This document shows positions 1 through 3,939 of a stretch of DNA of 5,780 nt, piece after piece. The notes beneath the pieces were generated by a model. The model saw only the letters and a list, made by a program, of their open reading frames with translations. It made no database searches and was not told where the DNA came from. Source of the stretch: Rhodocyclaceae bacterium (GTDB lineage Bacteria > Pseudomonadota > Gammaproteobacteria > Burkholderiales > Rhodocyclaceae); assembly GCA_030682595.1 (NCBI GenBank), contig JAUXNZ010000032.1:1-5780 (forward strand). Direction: 5' to 3'. How positions within the stretch are numbered: position 1 is the stretch's first letter; the number at the start of each line of letters is the position of its first letter. Made by a program: the position numbers and the translations under genes.

Positions 1-53
1 TACGTCCGCACCGTGGCTTCGTCACCATTACCATGCCGTTCTTGTTACGATGA
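1..53 (+). CDS. C-terminal end of an unidentified upstream gene (partial)
   Basis: The third forward frame is open from the left edge and ends with TGA at 51-53, giving the tail RPHRGFVTITMPFLLR. The TGA overlaps the first ATG of the napF-like gene as ATGA, the usual arrangement for translational coupling. No Shine-Dalgarno sequence precedes that ATG, which fits coupling. Third codon positions are mostly G or C, as in the other genes here. Only 16 residues are visible, I do not recognise the family, and a chance open frame of this length is quite possible. Confidence 0.35.
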   Translation, partial: RPHRGFVTITMPFLLR

Positions 54-370
54 TCACCATGATTTCACGACGCCAATTCCTGCGCGGCAGATTTTCAGCT
101 CAGCCAACGCCGACCGCGCCAGAGGACGCTGACGCCCCCAGGCTGGCCGTCATCGACGTCGCGTGCATTGCACTTGCGCAAGGTGTTTTCTGTCGCAGTT
201 GCGGGGATGCCTGCGCAGCGACGGCCATTCGGTTTTCACCGCGATTGGGCGGCGCGGCCTGCCCCGTCATTCTGGCCGAGCAGTGCACCGGCTGCGGCGA
301 CTGCGTCGCCGTTTGTCCGGCCAGCGCGATCCACTTGAGCGCGCTGGCCGGGCAGACCGGAAAACGGTAA
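50..370 (+). CDS. napF: Short NapF-like ferredoxin, two [4Fe-4S] sites
   Basis: This is a 106-residue cytoplasmic iron-sulfur protein resembling the C-terminal half of NapF, which in E. coli interacts with NapA and is linked to its maturation. The N-terminus SRRQFLRGRF matches the NapF-type start. Cys39-x8-Cys48-x2-Cys51-x3-Cys55, followed by ATAIRF, matches the penultimate NapF cluster. Cys79-x2-Cys82-x2-Cys85-x3-Cys89-Pro is a standard [4Fe-4S] motif. E. coli NapF is about 164 residues with two more N-terminal cysteine clusters; here a Pro/Ala/Asp-rich linker (about residues 17-35) stands in their place. No frameshifted remnant of those clusters is apparent. Start: ATG at 50 overlaps the preceding TGA; ATG at 59 (MISRRQF) is an equally possible start. 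The gene converges on napC rather than lying inside the nap operon. It could instead be a generic small ferredoxin, but the nap context and N-terminus favour NapF. Confidence 0.8.
   Translation: MITMISRRQFLRGRFSAQPTPTAPEDADAPRLAVIDVACIALAQGVFCRSCGDACAATAIRFSPRLGGAACPVILAEQCTGCGDCVAVCPASAIHLSALAGQTGKR
311..357 (+). repeat. 18-bp inverted repeat at the 3' end of napF
   Basis: The arms are 311-328 and 340-357, around an 11-base loop. Twelve innermost pairs are perfect (317-328 with 340-351, including CGGCCAGCGCG against CGCGCTGGCCG). Of the outer six pairs, four are Watson-Crick and two (313/355 and 316/352) are G-U in the plus-strand RNA, so the RNA stem is continuous over 18 pairs. It lies in the codons for the last cluster cysteine (VCPASA) and the tail (ALAGQT). 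There is no U-run after it, so it is not a standard intrinsic terminator. It could act as a 3' stability or pausing structure. Confidence 0.85.
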
Positions 371-398
371 AAGCCTTGCCGCCGGGCCGCCCCAAGAC

Positions 399-419
399 CA
401 GGCCACAGGCCGCAGGACA
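399..419. repeat. Three-copy heptamer tandem repeat
   Basis: CAGGCCA (399-405), CAGGCCG (406-412) and CAGGACA (413-419) are three head-to-tail near copies of a 7-base unit. They lie in the non-coding gap after napF and abut the hairpin series. They are short and may be chance or replication slippage. Confidence 0.6.
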
Positions 420-514
420 GCCGAAGGCTGGTTCCGCGCAGCGGAATGCGGCTTTGCCGCACACAAGGCGGCACGCGCCGCCAGGCGCAATCCGCGCCGA
501 CTCCTTGATCGGAG
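418..514. repeat. Series of six adjacent short hairpins between convergent genes
   Basis: Six perfect stem-loops follow each other with 0 to 5 bases between them. They are: CAGCC/GGCTG, loop GAA (418-430); TTCCGC/GCGGAA, loop GCA (432-446); TGCGGC/GCCGCA, loop TTT (447-461); GGCGGC/GCCGCC, loop ACGC (467-482); GGCGC/GCGCC, loop AATCC (484-498); CTCC/GGAG, loop TTGATC (501-514). No gene is convincing in 371-582 on either strand. The tight packing is more than ordinary spacer shows and could be a dispersed palindromic repeat, a structured RNA or a two-way transcription end zone. The structure is seen; the role is not known. Confidence 0.75.
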
Positions 515-552
515 AGCCCCGTAATATGCGAGCGTCAGCGAGCCAATGAGAA

Positions 553-568
553 CCCCCCGCGAGGGGGG
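553..568 (-). terminator. GC hairpin after napC, possible terminator of the nap operon
   Basis: CCCCCC (553-558) and GGGGGG (563-568) form a perfect 6-bp stem around a 4-base loop, starting 14 bases past the napC stop. In the plus strand the loop is GCGA, a GNRA type. Read in the direction of the nap transcript, the stem is followed by TTCTCATT, a weak U-rich tail, so termination is plausible but not textbook. A second G6 run at 573-578 repeats the right arm (GGGGGGCG twice), allowing an alternative pairing. It may also serve the convergent napF transcript. Confidence 0.5.
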
Positions 569-582
569 CGAAGGGGGGCGGG

Positions 583-1188
583 CTATTCTTCCTCTTCAGT
601 ACCAGGTTTCTTGAAGCCCTTGGGCAGCCGGTGCGCGATGCCCTGATGGCACTCGATGCAGGTTTGGCCCGCCGCCTTCGCCTCCATGTGCTTCTTGTAG
701 GGCGTTTTCTTCTGCAGTTCCTGGCTCATGGCATCGAAGTTGTGGCAGTTGCGGCACTCGATGGAATCGCTGGCCTTCATGCGCGCCCATTCGCGCTCCG
801 CCATTTCCATGCGGTTGGCTTCGAACTTCTCGGGCGTGTCGATCTTGCCAGTGATCTTGCCCCAGATTTCATAGCTGGCCTTGACCTTGCGGATCATCTT
901 GTTCGTCCAGTCCTTCGGCACATGACAATCTGAACAGGTCGCGCGCACGCCGGTACGGTTGCTGTAGTGAATGGTGTATTGGTATTCCTTGTACACGTTG
1001 TCACGCATCTCGTGGCAACTGATGCAGAAATTCATCGTGTTGGTGGCTTCCATTCCGGTATTGAAACCGCCCCAGAACAGAATGCCGCTGAAGAAGCCCG
1101 CCACCAGCAGACCAAGCAGCGAATACTTCGCGCTCGGCCGGCGCAGCACCGCCCACCAGCCCGGCTTGCCGGATTCTCGATTGGTCAT
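583..1188 (-). CDS. napC: NapC, membrane-anchored tetraheme c-type cytochrome
   Basis: This NapC/NirT-family protein has 201 residues, the usual length. It oxidises quinol in the inner membrane and passes electrons to periplasmic NapB and NapA. One N-terminal transmembrane anchor (about residues 22-40) follows a short cytoplasmic leader ending in basic residues. Four CxxCH heme sites follow: Cys55-His59 (CISCHEM, whose Met61 matches the CxxCHxM pattern that supplies the first-heme ligand in this family), Cys85-His89, Cys145-His149 and Cys177-His181. The protein ends in KKPGTEEEE, a short acidic tail. The gene starts 14 bases after the cytochrome c stop and is last in the operon; its ribosome site is weak (TGAG-like), suggesting dependence on upstream translation. 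NrfH-type relatives share the fold, but the nap context makes NapC the best name. Confidence 0.96.
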   Translation of the reverse strand: MTNRESGKPGWWAVLRRPSAKYSLLGLLVAGFFSGILFWGGFNTGMEATNTMNFCISCHEMRDNVYKEYQYTIHYSNRTGVRATCSDCHVPKDWTNKMIRKVKASYEIWGKITGKIDTPEKFEANRMEMAEREWARMKASDSIECRNCHNFDAMSQELQKKTPYKKHMEAKAAGQTCIECHQGIAHRLPKGFKKPGTEEEE

Positions 1189-1202
1189 GGTTGCTCAGGC
1201 GC

Positions 1203-1565
1203 TCACTTGGCCTGGATCGAGAGGATGTACTGCGCGAGATTCTTCAGTTGCGCGGCATCGTTGGGCGGCATCGTCTTGGCGATCTTGTGATCTTCCTGCG
1301 AGCCATCGGCGAGCTTGATCTTCTTGCCCGAGGTGATGTGCTTGATGACCTCGTCCACGGCATTGGCCTTGCCGCGGTACTTGTCGGCGGTCTTCAGGAA
1401 GGCGGGGCCGTCCTTGTCCTTCCGGAGGCCGTGACACTGCATGCAGTTGTTCTGGTCCGCCAGCGCCTTGGCGGCTTCGGCATCCTGGGCCAGCGAGCTG
1501 GTCGACATGCCGGCCAGCGCCAGGCTTGCCACGGCGAAAGAGAGAGTTACGGCGACTTTTTTCAT
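1203..1565 (-). CDS. Periplasmic monoheme class I cytochrome c
   Basis: This 120-residue protein has a Sec signal peptide (KK at residues 2-3, hydrophobic core about 4-19, likely cleavage near SSLA/Q at 26-27). The mature protein is about 94 residues. It has one heme site, Cys41-Met-Gln-Cys44-His45, then GPAF at 53-56, a common class I feature. Met99 in TMPPN is the probable sixth heme ligand. It ends in an amphipathic C-terminal helix (LKNLAQYILSIQAK). Size and motifs fit the cytochrome c551/c552 group of small soluble electron carriers. ATG at 1565 is chosen because GGAGC lies 8 bases upstream; an in-frame TTG at 1580 overlaps that ribosome site and is unlikely. The gene sits between napB and napC, where classical nap operons have none. 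It may shuttle electrons between NapC, NapB or other periplasmic oxidoreductases; this role is inferred from position only. Confidence 0.92.
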   Translation of the reverse strand: MKKVAVTLSFAVASLALAGMSTSSLAQDAEAAKALADQNNCMQCHGLRKDKDGPAFLKTADKYRGKANAVDEVIKHITSGKKIKLADGSQEDHKIAKTMPPNDAAQLKNLAQYILSIQAK

Positions 1566-1573
1566 GGTTGAAA

Positions 1574-1578
1574 GCTCC
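1574..1578 (-). promoter_or_regulatory. Ribosome binding site of the cytochrome c gene
   Basis: GGAGC lies 8 bases upstream of the ATG at 1565 and decides the start against the in-frame TTG at 1580. The 36-base gap between napB and this gene has no other clear signal. Confidence 0.65.
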
Positions 1579-1601
1579 AAAAACGTGTTCAGAAAAGTGG
1601 T

Positions 1602-2063
1602 TTATTTGGTTACGCCGACGAACTTGCTGTCGACCAAGGGCTTGGCGTCGACCTGCGGTACGTGGCAGGAATCACACTGGAAGCGGTCCATCGCCACGGC
1701 GGGCTTGCCGTCCCGGGTCTTCAAGGTGGCGGAATAATGGCTGACGCCGAGCTTCGGCACCTTCTGGCCGCGCAACTCGTCGGTGATGTGGCATTCGAGG
1801 CAGGCGTTTTCATCCATGGTGATCGGCACATATTTCTCGACGTCGTGCGGCACCATGGGCGGCTGGCCAACAAAGGTACGGGCGATCAGCAGTGGCTGGC
1901 CGACGCCGGGAATTTTTTCTCCATAAGCCTTGAGCGCGGGCGCGCGGTCAGGCGCCGCCACGTCGGCGCCGCGCAGCGGCGCCGGTCCGGTGGTGGACGC
2001 GCAGCCGATGATCGAAGCCAGCAGGGTCACGAGGGCGAGACCGGCAGTCTTTTTGAATTTCAT
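1602..2063 (-). CDS. napB: NapB, diheme c-type cytochrome subunit of periplasmic nitrate reductase
   Basis: NapB is the small electron-transfer subunit that binds NapA and receives electrons from NapC or NapGH. The 153-residue product has a basic start (MKFKK), a hydrophobic stretch (about 8-20), then IIGC at 18-21, which fits a lipoprotein signal. The family motif GQPPMVPHDVEKY (about 66-78) precedes the heme sites. These are CLECH (Cys88-Cys91-His92) and CDSCH (Cys130-Cys133-His134), the latter followed by VPQVDAKPLVDSKF as in E. coli NapB. His73 and His109 are the likely second ligands of the two hemes. ATG at 2063 is chosen for the strong AGGAGGAG 7 bases upstream; the frame stays open further upstream, but that stretch runs into napH. 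The gene follows the napH stop by 28 bases. The possible lipid anchor is unusual, as NapB is generally a soluble protein. Confidence 0.96.
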   Translation of the reverse strand: MKFKKTAGLALVTLLASIIGCASTTGPAPLRGADVAAPDRAPALKAYGEKIPGVGQPLLIARTFVGQPPMVPHDVEKYVPITMDENACLECHITDELRGQKVPKLGVSHYSATLKTRDGKPAVAMDRFQCDSCHVPQVDAKPLVDSKFVGVTK

Positions 2064-2070
2064 GATTGAA

Positions 2071-2078
2071 CTCCTCCT
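2071..2078 (-). promoter_or_regulatory. Strong ribosome binding site of napB
   Basis: AGGAGGAG, nearly a full Shine-Dalgarno match, lies 7 bases before the napB ATG at 2063. It is the strongest such site in the window and fixes the start. It suggests NapB is translated independently of napH. Confidence 0.85.
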
Positions 2079-2091
2079 AGAGGGAAACGGG

Positions 2092-2982
2092 TCATTTCGA
2101 TAGCGGCGTAACCGCGCCGACGCCGGTGGCTGCACCGATCCGGGTGCCGAAGCGGAAAACGTTTTTCGAGCAGACGTCGATGCAGCGTCCGCAGTTCGTG
2201 CAGTTGGCTTCCAGAATGAGCGGCGGCGCGCCGCCCACCGCCTTCAGCGCCGGCCGGATCACCTGCTGTTCCGGACAAACGGCGAAGCAGTCCATGCAGT
2301 CGTTGCAGGCCGCGCGCGCCGGCAGCTTGATCCTCACCAGGGAAAACTTGCCGATCATGCTGTAGAACGCGCCAACCGGACACAGATGGCCGCACCAGCC
2401 CTGACGCATGACGAACAGATCGAAGAGGAAGACCGCGAGCAGCACCGCCCAGGCCAGCCCCATGCCGAACAGCAGGCCGCGGTGCAGCATCGATACCGGA
2501 TTGATCATCTCCCAGGCGATCGTCCCGGTGAGCGCGGCGACGATCAGCGTCATGGCGAGAATCCAGTAGCGCGTCGCCCGCGCAATGTGCGCGCTGCCTT
2601 TCAGCCCGATCCGGGCGCGCAGCCAGTTGGCCAGGTCGGTAAGCAGATTGACCGGGCAAACCCAGGAGCAGTAGCTGCGTCCGCCCGCCAGCAGCCAGAA
2701 AACCATCATGATCGCCACGCCGATCCACGCCAGCTTCTCCGGCGTCTGCCCCGCCACCAGCATTTGCAGGAGCAGATAGGGGTCGGTCAGCGGCAACACG
2801 TCCAGTGTGTAGCTGTAGTTGAGATTGCCCTTGACGATCCACAGCGAGAACCAGGGCCCGACCAGAAACAGCAACAGGATGCCGAGTTGGCTCGCCCGCC
2901 GCAGCAGCAACCACTTGTGCGCCGCCAGCCAGCCTTTCTCGGCAATCGCTTCCGCGCCGGGACGACCATGCAGCACGTTCAT
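2092..2982 (-). CDS. napH: NapH, membrane Fe-S quinol dehydrogenase subunit
   Basis: NapH is the polytopic membrane partner of NapG; together they feed electrons from quinol to NapB/NapA. The product has 296 residues. Hydrophobic segments lie at about 31-50, 85-100, 139-157 and 173-192, matching the four-helix family layout. Two CxxxCP motifs, Cys105-Cys109-Pro and Cys197-Cys201-Pro, are the NapH hallmark and lie next to helix ends. Two C-terminal [4Fe-4S] motifs follow: Cys226/229/232/236-Pro and Cys261/264/267/271, the latter followed by Ser instead of the usual Pro. The ATG overlaps the napG stop by four bases (ATGA), so translation is coupled. Ferredoxin-type membrane proteins such as CcoG share parts of this layout, but position and length make NapH secure. 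Confidence 0.97.
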   Translation of the reverse strand: MNVLHGRPGAEAIAEKGWLAAHKWLLLRRASQLGILLLFLVGPWFSLWIVKGNLNYSYTLDVLPLTDPYLLLQMLVAGQTPEKLAWIGVAIMMVFWLLAGGRSYCSWVCPVNLLTDLANWLRARIGLKGSAHIARATRYWILAMTLIVAALTGTIAWEMINPVSMLHRGLLFGMGLAWAVLLAVFLFDLFVMRQGWCGHLCPVGAFYSMIGKFSLVRIKLPARAACNDCMDCFAVCPEQQVIRPALKAVGGAPPLILEANCTNCGRCIDVCSKNVFRFGTRIGAATGVGAVTPLSK

Positions 2983-3884
2983 AGCTTGTTCCCCTGCAAG
3001 GCTTTGGGCAGCCCGGAGGGCAGGCCTGCCGGCGCCTCGGGAACAACGGGCGCGGATTCGCCCGGGGGCAGCGTCGATAATCCCTTGCCCGACTCATAGC
3101 GCAGCCCTTCGGGCAGGTTGTAATGGTGCTGGACATCCGGCGCAACGAGACTGCCGCCGGCTTTCTCCTTCTCGATCCAGCCGAGCCGGTAGTGCGTCGA
3201 CAACTGGCCCTTCGCCATTTCGAGCGGCAGCACCTTGATCGCGGCGATTTCCGTGGGACAGGCTTTTTCGCACAGGCCGCAGCCCGTGCAGTGCTCCGAG
3301 TGCACCACCGGAATGAACAGGGTATGCCGGCCGGTGCGCGTATTGGACTGCGGTTCGAGGGTGATCGCCTTGTCGAGCACCGGACAGACCCGATAGCAGA
3401 TATCGCAGCGCAGGCCGAGAAAATTCAGACAGGTTTCCTGATCGACCAATACCGCCAGGCCCATCTTCGCCTTGGTGATGTCGGTGAGCGCGTGATCCAG
3501 CGCCTTGGTCGGACAGGCCTTTATGCACGGGATGTCCTCGCACATCTCGCAAGGCGCCTGGCGCGCGACGAAATAAGGCGTGCCGACCGCCAGGGGCTCG
3601 CCAACCCTGGCCAGCATGAGCATGTTGAATGGACAGTCGCGCACGCACATCCCGCAACGGATGCAGGCGGCGGAAAACTCGGACTCGGGCAGGGCGCCGG
3701 GCGGGCGCAGGGCGACCGGTGGCAGCGCCGTGGCATGGCGCGCGTAGAGACCAAGCCCAAGCCCCAGGAGACTGACACCGCAAGCCAGGCGTGCCGCGTC
3801 CGCGAAGAACTGGCGACGCGCCGTGTTGGATGACGTTCTGGATCCGGATGCGGCATTGGTTTTGGGCGTATTTTCACTGTCCAT
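2979..3884 (-). CDS. napG: NapG, Tat-exported ferredoxin-type protein with four [4Fe-4S] clusters
   Basis: NapG is the periplasmic Fe-S partner of NapH in quinol-to-NapA electron transfer. The 301-residue product has a twin-arginine signal (ARRQFF, Arg23-Arg24; hydrophobic core about 35-47; likely cleavage after ATA at 51-53). The body closely resembles E. coli NapG (AACIRCGMC, CEMCEDIPC, MGLAVLVDQE, NTRTGRH). Four clusters are visible: Cys74/77/80/84, Cys112/115/120/124, Cys152/160/163/167 and Cys199/202/205/209. After WIEKEK (about 236-241) comes a tail of about 60 residues, Pro/Gly-rich near the end, that E. coli NapG (about 231 residues) lacks. The ATG at 3884 is preferred. A GTG at 3926 would add 14 residues, but they would be encoded through a 9-bp hairpin and no good ribosome site precedes it. 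The gene follows napA and overlaps napH. Confidence 0.96.
   Translation of the reverse strand: MDSENTPKTNAASGSRTSSNTARRQFFADAARLACGVSLLGLGLGLYARHATALPPVALRPPGALPESEFSAACIRCGMCVRDCPFNMLMLARVGEPLAVGTPYFVARQAPCEMCEDIPCIKACPTKALDHALTDITKAKMGLAVLVDQETCLNFLGLRCDICYRVCPVLDKAITLEPQSNTRTGRHTLFIPVVHSEHCTGCGLCEKACPTEIAAIKVLPLEMAKGQLSTHYRLGWIEKEKAGGSLVAPDVQHHYNLPEGLRYESGKGLSTLPPGESAPVVPEAPAGLPSGLPKALQGNKL
2991..2995 (-). promoter_or_regulatory. Ribosome binding site of napH inside napG
   Basis: AGGGG lies 8 bases before the napH ATG at 2982, within the last codons of napG. It allows initiation at the ATGA overlap in addition to coupling. Confidence 0.6.
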
Positions 3885-3894
3885 GGCTTCAATC

Positions 3895-3923
3895 CGGGAA
3901 GCGCGTCCTTGCCACGCTTCCCG
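3895..3923 (-). other. 9-bp hairpin between napA and napG
   Basis: CGGGAAGCG (3895-3903) pairs perfectly with CGCTTCCCG (3915-3923) around an 11-base loop. In the nap transcript the loop contains AAGGA (3910-3906), the only Shine-Dalgarno-like stretch near the napG start, and the hairpin ends 10 bases before the ATG at 3884. No U-run follows, so it is not a terminator. An RNA processing, stability or translation-adjusting role is possible but inferred. Confidence 0.6.
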
Positions 3924-3939
3924 CACTCATTGTGTTGCG

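Noticed and set aside
62..94. Twin-arginine-like motif SRRQFLRG at the NapF N-terminus
   Set aside because: No hydrophobic core follows, and E. coli NapF has a similar SRR start yet stays in the cytoplasm, so export is unlikely.
399..514. CRISPR-like or integron attC-like array
   Set aside because: The hairpins differ in sequence and have no regular repeat-spacer spacing, and no cas or integrase gene is in the window.
563..584. Possible G-quadruplex from the two G6 runs and the following GGG
   Set aside because: Only two long G runs and one short run are present, so a stable three-tetrad structure is poorly supported; the hairpin explains the sequence better.
2064..2135. 24-residue N-terminal extension of NapB overlapping napH
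   Set aside because: A strong ribosome site and a proper signal peptide start place initiation at ATG 2063.
2060..3145. Long open frame of 361 codons on the minus strand across napH and part of napG
   Set aside because: It is out of frame with the clearly recognisable napH and napG and its translation has no family motifs; a shadow caused by high GC.
3885..3926. N-terminal extension of NapG from GTG 3926
   Set aside because: No ribosome site precedes it, and the stretch contains the intergenic hairpin; the Tat signal is complete from ATG 3884.
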